A DNA stretch of 64,000 nucleotides from Christensenella sp. (lineage in GTDB: Bacteria > Bacillota > Clostridia > Christensenellales > CAG-917). This document shows, piece after piece, positions 1 to 7,864 of this stretch. The notes below the pieces were generated by a model, which saw only the letters and a program-made list of their open reading frames with translations, had not been told where the DNA came from and made no database searches. The stretch spans positions 1,583,115 through 1,647,114 of the forward strand of contig CP091723.1 in the NCBI GenBank assembly GCA_022009775.1, written 5' to 3'. Position 1 is the stretch's first letter; each line of letters opens with the position of its first letter. A program made the translations under genes and the position numbers.

Positions 1-10
1 AAAATAATCG

Positions 11-156
11 TTGCAAAGGCAATGACAACGCGCAAGTATGCGTATTGCCAAGAGCCTAGCAAGATTATTTTGCCACTAACCGCGCAGAAAATTTGCGCTA
101 GCAGTTCAGGCAAGGACAAAAACTCCTGTCGCAGTTTCGCCAAATTATCTGCTTGG
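11..156 (+). repeat. Hairpin-rich dispersed repeat, copy A with tail
   Basis: Bases 11-100 match 193-285 almost base for base apart from a 3-base gap and a few substitutions. Bases 76-156 match a third copy at 10090-10170 without gaps. The unit is a chain of short stem-loops, for example CGCA at 31-34 with TGCG at 39-42. It lies upstream of ftsY. An 80-codon open frame crosses it, but I do not think it is a gene. Function unknown. Confidence 0.7.
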
Positions 157-191
157 TGTGCGAAAGGGCGGGACACCCGCACCCGAATGAA

Positions 192-286
192 ATTGCCGCA
201 AAGGCAATGTCAACACGCAAATATGCGTATTGCCAAGTGCCTAGCAAGATTATTTTGCTACTAACCGCGCAGAGAATTTGCGCTAT
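192..286 (+). repeat. Hairpin-rich dispersed repeat, copy B
   Basis: Second copy of the unit at 11-100. Four successive stem-loops can be read: ATTGCC 192-197 with GGCAAT 203-208, ACGCA 215-219 with TGCGT 224-228, TAGCAA 242-247 with TTGCTA 255-260, and GCGCA 267-271 with TGCGC 279-283. The spaced stems suggest an RNA or DNA structure rather than a peptide. It could be a miniature mobile repeat or part of the ftsY leader. The remaining bases up to 387 hold only a small hairpin (GCCAT 343-347 region) and the ftsY ribosome binding site. Confidence 0.7.
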
Positions 287-387
287 CGGTTAAAGCACGG
301 ACATAAAAGGGCATATATAACTTATTGCTCGTTGGAATATCGCCATTTCTATGGCAAGTACAATAAAATCTTATAAAGGATGACAAT

Positions 388-1282
388 ATGGGATTTTTTT
401 CAAAAAATCAAAGAAGGTATAAAAAGACCAAAGACGCTTTCTCAAAAAAGCTGTTCTTTGCGTTTTCCGCTCGCGAACTCAACGACGAGTTTTATGAAAA
501 TCTCGAAGAAGCGTTGCTTACGGCTGACGTAGGCATAACTGCAACCGATAATCTCATCGAAGAACTCAAAGACGAGATTTTCAAGCGCAAAATCAAAAAG
601 CCCGAAGACGCAAAGAGCGTTCTTGCCGAACTTATGGTCGAAGACATCGATTATGACGTGCCCGAATACGAATATCCGCTCGTGATTTTGCTTTCGGGAG
701 TGAACGGCGTTGGAAAAACTACTGCAATCGGCAAACTTGCGCATAGATTCAAAGAAGAAGGCAAATCCGTCGTCGTTGCGGCGGCAGATACGTTCAGAGC
801 GGCGGCAAGCGAGCAACTCGAAGTGTGGGGACAGCGTGCAGGCGTACGTGTGATTCGCCATAGCGAAGGCGCAGATCCGGCGGCAGTCGTGTTTGACGCG
901 ATTTCGTCCGCAAAGGCAAAAGGCAACGACGTGGTGCTTATCGACACGGCGGGCAGACTTCACAACAAAAAGAATCTTATGGCGGAACTTCAAAAGATTT
1001 GCAGAGTCGTTGACAGAGAACTTCCAAACGCCGATTTCCGCAAATATCTCGTGCTTGACGCAACGACTGGACAAAACGCGGTTTCGCAAGCGCAAATTTT
1101 CAGTGAAGACATCGACACGGACGGCATCATACTCACAAAACTTGACGGAACGGCAAAGGGCGGCGTTGTGCTTGCAATCAGTGAAGAGTTGGGACTTCCC
1201 GTCGTATACGTCGGCGTAGGCGAAAAAAATCGACGATCTGATCCCCTTCAACGCAAAGGAATTCATCGACGCATTGCTGTAA
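388..1282 (+). CDS. ftsY: Signal recognition particle receptor FtsY (frame broken near the end)
   Basis: FtsY is the membrane-side SRP receptor GTPase; it pairs with Ffh to deliver ribosomes making membrane proteins to the translocon. The NG domain is clear: a P-loop GVNGVGKTT near residue 105, DTFRAAA, DTAGRL and TKLDGTAKGG. The N-terminal acidic A domain is almost absent, as is common in Firmicutes. An AAAGGA site precedes the ATG. The frame breaks in a run of seven A at 1223-1229; with six A the protein ends GEKIDDLIPFNAKEFIDALL at the TAA at 1280-1282, which is the expected FtsY ending. The gene heads the ftsY-ylxM-ffh block but is separated from ylxM by a terminator and a promoter. Confidence 0.95.
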
Positions 1283-1312
1283 AATAGCCGTTTAGATATC
1301 CTAAAATATAAA

Positions 1313-1333
1313 AGCGAGACAATTTGTCTCGCT
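1313..1333 (+). terminator. Hairpin after ftsY
   Basis: AGCGAGAC at 1313-1320 pairs with GTCTCGCT at 1326-1333 across a 5-base loop. The T run after it is weak, so termination may be partial. The following 1334-1514 is AT-rich and holds nothing else I can recognise. Confidence 0.65.
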
Positions 1334-1514
1334 ATTGAAATTTGTTGGGACATTGTTTTTTTACGCCATATTACATTGTTGTTTGATAACGTAGTATATT
1401 GGTTTCTTTGCAGTGTGTATCGTTCGTTAGTCGAGCTATTTTGCTGTTTGTTGATTGAAATATATTTTTATTGTCAAAAAATATAAAATATATCCGTATG
1501 TAATGTAAATTTGC

Positions 1515-1543
1515 TTGACACCCTTTTAAATTCGGAGTATTAT
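1515..1543 (+). promoter_or_regulatory. Vegetative promoter for ylxM-ffh
   Basis: TTGACA at 1515-1520 and TATTAT at 1538-1543 are separated by exactly 17 bases. A 6-base inverted repeat, TGTCAA 1546-1551 and TTGACA 1562-1567, lies over the likely transcription start and could be an operator; that part is speculative. Confidence 0.8.
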
Positions 1544-1575
1544 AGTGTCAAGCAATTGTGTTTGACAGGTGCAAT

Positions 1576-1899
1576 ATGGACAGATTTGAAATTTCATTGC
1601 TCAGGAACTACTACGGTGCGCTCCTGACTCAAAGACAAAACGAGATGCTTGTGATGCATTACGACGAAGATTTGTCTTTTGGTGAAATCGCGTCCATTTG
1701 CGGCGTATCACGTCAAGCCGTTCTCGACGGAATCAACAAGGGTGAAAAGCATCTTGTAGAATTTGAAGAGAAGTTGCATTGGGTTGAAAAAGACAAGCGT
1801 ATCAATAGTCTACTTGACGATTTGACCCTTGCCATCGGCAAGGATGAGACCAAACAAGCGGCTTGCGTGGCCGAGATCAAGCGTATATTGGTGGAATAA
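1576..1899 (+). CDS. ylxM: SRP-associated YlxM family HTH protein
   Basis: A small (107 aa) helix-turn-helix protein of the YlxM/UPF0122 family, encoded next to ffh in nearly all Firmicutes and reported to affect SRP. The family pattern is visible: a motif like LLTQRQNEMLVMHYDEDLS followed by EIASICGVSRQAV, a sigma-region-4-like HTH. I chose the ATG at 1576 rather than the GTG at 1558 because the family starts at this point. The stop codon overlaps the ffh start (TAATG), implying coupled translation. Confidence 0.92.
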   Translation: MDRFEISLLRNYYGALLTQRQNEMLVMHYDEDLSFGEIASICGVSRQAVLDGINKGEKHLVEFEEKLHWVEKDKRINSLLDDLTLAIGKDETKQAACVAEIKRILVE

Positions 1900-3228
1900 T
1901 GGCATTATTTGAAAGTCTTTCGGACAGAATGAATCACATCTTCTCGAAACTGCGCAACAAGGGCAGATTGACGGAACTTGAAATAAAGCAAGCGATGCGC
2001 GAGATTCGCGTTGCGCTTTTGGAAGCGGACGTAAACTACAACGTCGTGAAAGACTTCACGGCAAAAGTGAGCGAAAAGGCATTGGGAGAAGATATTCTCA
2101 AATCTCTCACGCCTGCGCAACAAATAGTTAAAATTGTCAACGAAGAACTTTGCGCCCTTATGGGTAGCACTCATCAAAAACTTGCCGTAAGCGACAAACA
2201 GCCCACGATATATATGATGTGCGGTTTGCAGGGCGCAGGTAAGACCACGATGTGCGGAAAACTTGCGACCTATCTCAAAAAGCAAAACAAAAGGTTTTGC
2301 TCGTTGCAGGGGATATATACAGACCTGCCGCAATACAACAACTCAAAGTCGTTGCGGGCAAAGCGGGCACAGAATGTTTCGAGATGGGGCAAATCGATCC
2401 CGTCAAGATTGCAAAGGCAGGCGTTGAGTATGCGCTCAAAAACGGTTATGACACGATGATAATCGACACGGCAGGCCGTTTGCATATCGACGAAACGCTT
2501 ATGGACGAACTTGTCAACGTAAAGAAAGCGGTCAACCCCACCGAGATTTTGCTTGTGGTTGACAGCATGACGGGACAAGACGCAGTCACAGTCGCGGATA
2601 CGTTCAACAAAAACTCGATATAACCGGCGTCATAATGACGAAACTTGACGGAGACACTCGCGGCGGAGCGGCGTTGTCCATCAAAGCGGTGACGGGCAAG
2701 CCGATTAAATTCAACGGCACAGGCGAGAAGATGGAAGATCTCGAACCGTTCCATCCCGAGCGCATGGCGTCTAGAATACTTGGCATGGGCGACGTGCTCA
2801 CGCTCATTGAAAAGGCAGAGCAGGCCATATCGCAGGAAGACGCTCTCAATCTTCAAAAGAAGCTGAAAGAAAATTCCTTTGACCTTGAAGATTATCTAAG
2901 TCAACTTGAAAGCATGAAGAAGATGGGCAATCTATCCGATATGATGTCGATGATACCGGGCATGTCGGGCAAGTTGAAGCAGGGAGCTCAAATCGATGAA
3001 AAGCAGATTGCCAGAACCAAGGCTATCATTCAATCGATGACGCCCAAGGAAAGACACAATCCCGAACTTATCAAAGCGTCGCAGAAAAAGCGTATCTCAA
3101 AAGGTAGCGGCACGAGCATACAGGAAGTCAATCAACTGCTCAAACAGTTTGAAGCGGCAAAGGATTTGATGGCTCGCATGCAGAAGGGCGGACTTAAAGG
3201 GCTTCGCGGTCTGAAAGGACTTTTCTGA
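1899..3228 (+). CDS. ffh: Signal recognition particle protein Ffh (two frame breaks)
   Basis: Ffh binds SRP RNA and signal peptides and forms the targeting complex with FtsY. The N domain, the GTPase P-loop GLQGAGKTT, GDIYRPAA, DTAGRLHID, TKLDGDTRGG and a Met-rich M domain with MSGKLKQ and GSGTSIQEVNQLL are all present; the rebuilt length is about 443 aa, normal for Ffh. The frame breaks twice: AAAA at 2289-2292 needs one more A, and a C is missing at about 2614. Start ATG overlaps the ylxM stop. Since Ffh is essential and the downstream genes are intact, I read these as sequence indels. Confidence 0.96.
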
Positions 3229-3337
3229 CAAAACATCGAGTAAAACGGCGCAACTATTATAAAAAACGCCGAAAAATAGAAATATATAACAAAAATATAT
3301 AACAAAAACAACTTTACACACAAGGAGAATTAACACT

Positions 3338-3586
3338 ATGGTTAAACTTAGACTCACCAGAATGGGCGCAACCAAAGCACCTTTCTATCGCATCGTCGCA
3401 ATGGACTCTCGCAAGGCAAGAGACGGCAAATATATTGACCAAATCGGTTTCTACAATCCCGTTTCCGAACCCAAGCAAATCGTTATCGACGCTGACAAAG
3501 CAAAAGAATGGCTCGCAAAAGGCGCACAACCCACCGACACCGTTATGGGGCTTCTCGTTTCTCAAGGTATCGTCGAGAAAAAGTAA
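3338..3586 (+). CDS. rpsP: 30S ribosomal protein S16
   Basis: An 82-aa protein with the standard S16 start MVKLRLTRMG and the core APFYRIVAMDSR, GKYIDQIGFYNP. It binds 16S rRNA early in small-subunit assembly. A strong AAGGAG site lies before the ATG. The 109-base gap after ffh shows no terminator, so it is probably in the ffh transcript. Confidence 0.97.
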   Translation: MVKLRLTRMGATKAPFYRIVAMDSRKARDGKYIDQIGFYNPVSEPKQIVIDADKAKEWLAKGAQPTDTVMGLLVSQGIVEKK

Positions 3587-3599
3587 TTGGTGATTTCAA

Positions 3600-3839
3600 A
3601 TGATTGAATTGGTCGAATATCTCGTCTCCTCGCTTGTTCCCGACGGAGATTATACCGTCGAGATGAGAGACGGCGTCAATGCAAACGACATCGTCGTCAC
3701 GATTGCAAAAAAGGACATCGGCAAGGTTATCGGCAAGCAGGGCAGAATTGCAAAGGCAATCCGCACGCTCGTCAAATCCGCCAGTGCAAAAAGCAACGTG
3801 AAATACAACGTCGTCATTGAAGAGAAAAATGAAATCTGA
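3600..3839 (+). CDS. khpA: KH-domain RNA-binding protein KhpA (YlqC)
   Basis: A 79-aa single KH domain with the GKVIGKQGRIAKAIR version of the GxxG loop. KhpA partners with KhpB (Jag) in Firmicutes and binds many RNAs; it sits between rpsP and rimM in this phylum. The start is 13 bases after rpsP, and its last codons overlap the rimM start. Confidence 0.93.
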   Translation: MIELVEYLVSSLVPDGDYTVEMRDGVNANDIVVTIAKKDIGKVIGKQGRIAKAIRTLVKSASAKSNVKYNVVIEEKNEI

Positions 3840-4332
3840 GTTGACTATTGGAAAGGTTTTGAAACCGCGCGGACTCAAAGGAGAATTGAAGTTTGAGACT
3901 TATTCTTCCGATCCCGCACGATTTTCTTGCCTGAAAAAACTCGGTATCGACAATACGGAATACGCCGTTGAGCGTATCAGCGTGGAAGGCAACGTGGCTT
4001 ATTGCGTGCTTTTGGGCGTTGATAGCGTGGAAAAGGCGGAAAGTCTGCGCGGAAAACTTGTCACTTGTGACAGGAACGATTTGCCCGCGCTTGAAGAAGG
4101 AGAGCATTATATCGTGGACATGATCGGTCTTGCCGTGGTCGTAAACGGCGAAACGAAAGGCAGAATCAGCGACATTTTGCAATATGGATCTGCCGACGTG
4201 TACGTTGTCAAAAACGGTGACGTCCAGTTCAGTTTCCCTGCGATAAAAGGCGTTGTCAAACAGGTTGACATTGACGGCGGCAAGATTGTCGTTGATGATT
4301 TTCTCTTTGACAGAGTGGTTGTCTACAACTGA
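3829..4332 (+). CDS. rimM: 16S rRNA processing protein RimM
   Basis: RimM helps mature the head of the 30S subunit and binds S19. The protein (167 aa) has the N-terminal RimM fold (IGKVLKPRGLKGELKFE) and a C-terminal PRC-barrel starting near HYIVDMIGLAV. I take the ATG at 3829, which gives the usual family N-terminus, over a TTG four codons upstream. It overlaps the khpA end by 11 bases, so translation is probably coupled. Confidence 0.95.
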   Translation: MKSELTIGKVLKPRGLKGELKFETYSSDPARFSCLKKLGIDNTEYAVERISVEGNVAYCVLLGVDSVEKAESLRGKLVTCDRNDLPALEEGEHYIVDMIGLAVVVNGETKGRISDILQYGSADVYVVKNGDVQFSFPAIKGVVKQVDIDGGKIVVDDFLFDRVVVYN

Positions 4333-4342
4333 TGCTTTCAAC

Positions 4343-4370
4343 AAATTCGGCGCATTAGATAGCCGAATTT
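4343..4370 (+). terminator. Terminator after rimM
   Basis: AAATTCGGC at 4343-4351 pairs with GCCGAATTT at 4362-4370, followed by TTGTTG. It would separate trmD from the upstream operon, at least partly. Confidence 0.7.
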
Positions 4371-4381
4371 TTGTTGTATAG

Positions 4382-4425
4382 AACGATATATCACTTCGTT
4401 TGTCAAATCGAGAAGATATATCGTT
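4382..4425. repeat. 11-bp inverted repeat upstream of trmD
   Basis: AACGATATATC at 4382-4392 is the exact inverse of GATATATCGTT at 4415-4425, with 22 bases between. TTTA follows it. It could be a second terminator or a binding site; the sequence alone does not decide. Confidence 0.5.
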
Positions 4426-4482
4426 TTATATAAGGAATTTCAAATAAACCGTCGGTTTTGTCCGTGGTATGCAAGGTGAAAA

Positions 4483-5202
4483 ATGAGATTTGACGTTCTT
4501 ACGATATTTCCCGAATATTTTGACGTGCTGCGTCTGAGCCTTCTCGGAAAGGCGATAGACGGCGGCAAATTTGACGTGCAAGTCACAAATATCCGCGATT
4601 TTTCAAAGGACAAGCATCTCAAAACCGACGATACACCTTACGGTGGCGGCGCAGGCATGGTGATGACTCCCGATCCCATCGTGAGCGCAATCGAAACGCT
4701 CGATCCCAATCACGAGGCATGGAGAGTGTATATGTCTCCGCGCGGCAAGCGACTCGACCAAAAGAAAGTGGAAAGCCTTGCAAAAGAGAAGAGAATACTC
4801 ATCCTTTGCGGCGACTACGAAGGCGTGGATCAAAGAGCCATCGACATTGCAATAGACGAAGAGTTGTCAATCGGCGATTATGTGCTTACGGGCGGCGAAT
4901 TGCCTGCTCTCGTGACGATAAACGCCGTGGCAAGATACGTTGACGGAGTGCTTGGCAGTGACGAGTCCACCAAGGAAGAGAGCTTTTCCAACGGACTTTT
5001 GGAATATCCGCAATACACGCGCCCCGAAAACTATCGCGGCTACAAAGTGCCCGAAGTGCTGCAATGCGGCAATCACAAGGACATCGAGAAGTGGAGACTT
5101 GAAAAATCGCTTGAAATAACGATGAAAAATCGACCCGATTTGTTCGGAGAGTTGGATTTAAAAGAGTTTTTGCCGACTAAGAAGCCGAAACGTCGCAGAT
5201 AA
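4483..5202 (+). CDS. trmD: tRNA (guanine-37-N1)-methyltransferase TrmD
   Basis: TrmD makes m1G37 next to the anticodon using SAM, preventing +1 frameshifting. The 239-aa protein carries the SPOUT-fold motifs TPYGGGAGMVM, LCGDYEGVDQRAI and the knot GDYVLTGGELPA. Start MRFDVLTIFPEYF is the family start; AAGGTG precedes it. Unlike most relatives, rplS does not follow directly but lies 2.3 kb downstream. Confidence 0.97.
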   Translation: MRFDVLTIFPEYFDVLRLSLLGKAIDGGKFDVQVTNIRDFSKDKHLKTDDTPYGGGAGMVMTPDPIVSAIETLDPNHEAWRVYMSPRGKRLDQKKVESLAKEKRILILCGDYEGVDQRAIDIAIDEELSIGDYVLTGGELPALVTINAVARYVDGVLGSDESTKEESFSNGLLEYPQYTRPENYRGYKVPEVLQCGNHKDIEKWRLEKSLEITMKNRPDLFGELDLKEFLPTKKPKRRR

Positions 5203-5288
5203 CCGAAAAAATTGCTCGCATGCCGTACCGCCGTTTTTAATGCGATACGCGCATTTTCACATTTAATAAAAGAAAAAGGAGAATGACA

Positions 5289-6182
5289 GTGAATATACAA
5301 TGGTTTCCGGGTCATATGACGAAAGCAATTCGCATGATGGAAGAAAATCTTCGTCTTGTCGACGCGCTCATTTACGTCATTGACGCAAGAGCAGTCTATT
5401 CTTGCGACAATCCCCTTTTCAACAAACTTTTGCAAGACAAAAAAGTTCTTTACGTCTTCAATAAATGCGATTTGGTTGACAAAGACGACCTTGCGCTTTG
5501 GTGTGAAGAATTCAAGCGACAGGGCAAACCTTTCGTTAAAGCGATAGGCACGTCGGGTGACTGCTCGCAAATCGTTGCGGGACTCAAACAAGTCGTATCC
5601 GACAAAATCGAAAAATACGCCGCAAAAGGCGCAAAAATATCCGTAAGAGCAATGGTTGTGGGGGTGCCAAACAGCGGAAAATCCACAATCATCAACGCTA
5701 TGGTCAAAAAAGCGAAAGCGGTTACGGGGGACAGACCCGGCGTTACACGCGGGAAGCAGTGGCTTTCAATCGACAACGTTGACTTTTTGGACACTCCCGG
5801 CACGCTGTGGGGCAAGTTTGAAGACCAGAAAGTCGCACATCATCTTGCATATATCGGCTCGATAAGAGACGACATTCTCGACGAGAGCGAGCTTGCGTTC
5901 GATTTTCTTGACGAGATGAAAAAACTCTATCCGCAAAATCTCGGCGACCGTTATAATTTGAGCGGAGAGCGCGACGATACGCTTGCGCTTTTTGAAGAAA
6001 TCGCAATGGCACGCGGATTCAAACTCAAAGGAAATCAACCCGATTACGACCGCACGGCAAAGATGATAATAGACGAGTTCAGAAAGGGGAAACTTGGCAA
6101 AATCATGCTTGAAAAACCCAAAGCGAAACTCGTTCTCAAAGAAAACTGGAAACAAGATATATCGAATAAATCGATATTCTAA
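5289..6182 (+). CDS. rbgA: 50S assembly GTPase RbgA (YlqF)
   Basis: A circularly permuted GTPase needed for late assembly of the 50S subunit. The motif order shows the permutation: G4 NKCD comes before G1 GVPNSGKST, then G3 DTPG. I prefer the GTG at 5289, giving MNIQWFPGHM, because the AGGAG at 5277-5281 is only one base from the ATG at 5283 but 7 bases from this GTG. Length 297 aa is normal. A weak hairpin (AATGCG 5239-5244, CGCATT 5250-5255) lies upstream. Confidence 0.95.
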   Translation: MNIQWFPGHMTKAIRMMEENLRLVDALIYVIDARAVYSCDNPLFNKLLQDKKVLYVFNKCDLVDKDDLALWCEEFKRQGKPFVKAIGTSGDCSQIVAGLKQVVSDKIEKYAAKGAKISVRAMVVGVPNSGKSTIINAMVKKAKAVTGDRPGVTRGKQWLSIDNVDFLDTPGTLWGKFEDQKVAHHLAYIGSIRDDILDESELAFDFLDEMKKLYPQNLGDRYNLSGERDDTLALFEEIAMARGFKLKGNQPDYDRTAKMIIDEFRKGKLGKIMLEKPKAKLVLKENWKQDISNKSIF

Positions 6183-6235
6183 ACACATAAAATCGGTTTT
6201 TGACGATTTATTAAAAGAAAACCAAGGATAAAATT

Positions 6236-6844
6236 ATGGTTAGTCCCGAAGAACTTATGACGTATGAAAATCAACTTCGCGAAAAAGGCTATCGTTATAT
6301 TTGCGGAGTGGACGAAGTCGGGCGCGGTCCGCTTGCCGGACCTGTGACTTGCAGTGCGGTGATTATGGATCTTGACGATCTCATAGTCGGCGTAAACGAC
6401 AGCAAAAAGGTGTCGAAAAACAAGCGTGAAAAACTTTTCGACGTCATTTTGTCAAAAGCCGTTGCAGTGTCAACCGTATCTTATCCGCCCGAAAAAATCG
6501 ACGAAATGAACATTCTCAACGCAACCAAGGCTTGTATGAAAGACGCGATTATGTCTCTTGACGTCAAGCCCGACATCGTCATCGTCGACGCACTCGAACT
6601 CGATATTCCTTACAAGACTTTCGGCATAATACACGGAGATGCGCTCTCATATTCGATAGGTGCGGCGTCGATCGTCGCAAAGGTGACGAGAGACGGGTAT
6701 ATGGAAGAGATGGCGAAAGTGTATCCGCAATACGACTTCGAGCACAATATGGGATACGGCACGGCAAAGCACATCGCGGCACTCAAAGAATTCGGTCCGA
6801 CTCCCATACACAGAAAATCGTTTATAGGACATTTCGTGAAATGA
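6236..6844 (+). CDS. rnhB: Ribonuclease HII
   Basis: RNase HII cuts RNA in RNA/DNA hybrids and at single ribonucleotides in DNA. The 202-aa protein has CGVDEVGRGPLAGPV with the catalytic Asp-Glu pair, NDSKKVSKNKRE and a later Asp in VDALELDIP, then HGDALSYSIGAASI. An AAGGAT site precedes the ATG. It follows rbgA as in Bacillus and overlaps the next gene by 4 bases. Confidence 0.96.
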   Translation: MVSPEELMTYENQLREKGYRYICGVDEVGRGPLAGPVTCSAVIMDLDDLIVGVNDSKKVSKNKREKLFDVILSKAVAVSTVSYPPEKIDEMNILNATKACMKDAIMSLDVKPDIVIVDALELDIPYKTFGIIHGDALSYSIGAASIVAKVTRDGYMEEMAKVYPQYDFEHNMGYGTAKHIAALKEFGPTPIHRKSFIGHFVK

Positions 6845-7326
6845 ACACAAAGCAAATCGGCGATATAGGCGAGAGCGTTGCCCGTCGCGTTTATAGCGAA
6901 CGGGGATATACCGTTCTCGAAACGAACGCAAAATACGCAGGTTGCGAAGTTGACTTGATTTGCGAGTGCTACGTTGACGAAAACGGAAAACTCGTAAAGC
7001 GCAAAAAGAATGGCTCTTTAGTGAAGTTTGCCCATAAACTGCTTGGAATTTCGCCACTTGAAAAGGGCGAACGAACGTTTGTTTTTGTCGAAGTAAAGAC
7101 GAGATACGGTGAAGAGATGGGTGCGCCCGAAGAAGCGGTTACTCCCTACAAAGTCGGCAGGTACGTTACGGCGGCAAAAGCGTTTTTAAGTGAGCACAGA
7201 CTTCAAAACGTCAATGTTCGTTTCGATATTTTCGCATTAGGCGAAGACGGCTACAACCTTATAGAAAACGCATTCTCGGAGAACGACGCAAAATATCCCA
7301 AGAACCGTGTGAGTTTCAGAAAATAG
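6841..7326 (+). CDS. YraN/UPF0102 family endonuclease-like protein
   Basis: A 161-aa protein of the UPF0102 family, a restriction-endonuclease-like fold often encoded beside rnhB; the cellular role is not settled. The family core is visible in IGDIGESVARRVYSERGYTVLETN, CEVDLIC and FVFVEVKTRYG (the D...ExK pattern). An extra segment of about 20 residues rich in Lys lies between the two catalytic strands and makes it longer than the usual 120 aa. ATGA overlap with rnhB suggests coupling. Confidence 0.85.
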   Translation: MNTKQIGDIGESVARRVYSERGYTVLETNAKYAGCEVDLICECYVDENGKLVKRKKNGSLVKFAHKLLGISPLEKGERTFVFVEVKTRYGEEMGAPEEAVTPYKVGRYVTAAKAFLSEHRLQNVNVRFDIFALGEDGYNLIENAFSENDAKYPKNRVSFRK

Positions 7327-7397
7327 CGTTTATACGCTCGTTTTTAAGAAAAAAATGAAAAAAATCATTAAAAAGCCATAATTTATTGTTTATTCGC

Positions 7398-7426
7398 TTG
7401 TTAATAAACTTTATTTATGATAATAT
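7398..7426 (+). promoter_or_regulatory. Promoter for rplS
   Basis: TTGTTA at 7398-7403 and TAATAT at 7421-7426, 17 bases apart, ahead of the structured leader. This gives rplS its own transcription, consistent with its separation from trmD. Confidence 0.65.
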
Positions 7427-7442
7427 AACACGCGTGACTCGG

Positions 7443-7478
7443 ATGTTCCGCTGGCAAGAGACACTTGTGAAAGAACAT
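7443..7478 (+). promoter_or_regulatory. Structured rplS leader (L19-leader-like)
   Basis: ATGTTC at 7443-7448 pairs with GAACAT at 7473-7478, enclosing a smaller stem CAAG 7455-7458 with CTTG 7464-7467. It stands just before the AGGAGG of rplS. Firmicute L19 genes often have such an autoregulatory leader; I assign it by position and shape, not by a covariance search. Confidence 0.55.
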
Positions 7479-7501
7479 TTGGAAAATACAGGAGGTCCAA
7501 T

Positions 7502-7841
7502 ATGAACATTATCGACACTATCGAAAGAGAAGGCATGAAACAAGACTTGCCCCAAATCGCAATCGGTGACCAAGTTAAGGTCAACGTCAAGGTTGTTGAA
7601 GGTACGAGAGAACGTATCCAAACCTACGAAGGAACCGTCATCGCAAAAGAAAAACGGCGGTATCCGCGAAACGATCGTCGTTCGCCGCGTTACGTTCGGC
7701 GTCGGCGTTGAAAGAACGTTCCCGATTCATTCACCGAAGATTGACAGCATCCAAGTGGTGCGTCACGGCAAAGTCAGACGTGCAAAACTTTATTACTTGA
7801 AGAACAGAACCGGTAAGGCTGCAAAACTTAAAGAAGTCTAA
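7502..7841 (+). CDS. rplS: 50S ribosomal protein L19 (one frame break)
   Basis: L19 lies at the subunit interface. The N-terminal half MNIIDTIEREGMKQDLP and the C-terminal half RRVTFGVGVERTFPIHSP through KVRRAKLYYL are in different frames. Removing one A from the run at 7650-7654 joins them as VIAKENGGIRETIVV, the expected L19 sequence, giving about 113 aa. Strong AGGAGGTCC site at 7490-7498. Confidence 0.95.
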
Positions 7842-7864
7842 TTACCGTTTTCGGAGAGAAATTT

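Noticed and set aside
22..264. An open frame of 80 codons across the first repeat
   Set aside because: It spans two copies of a hairpin repeat, has no ribosome site, and the third copy carries unrelated flanking sequence. Structure explains it better than a peptide.
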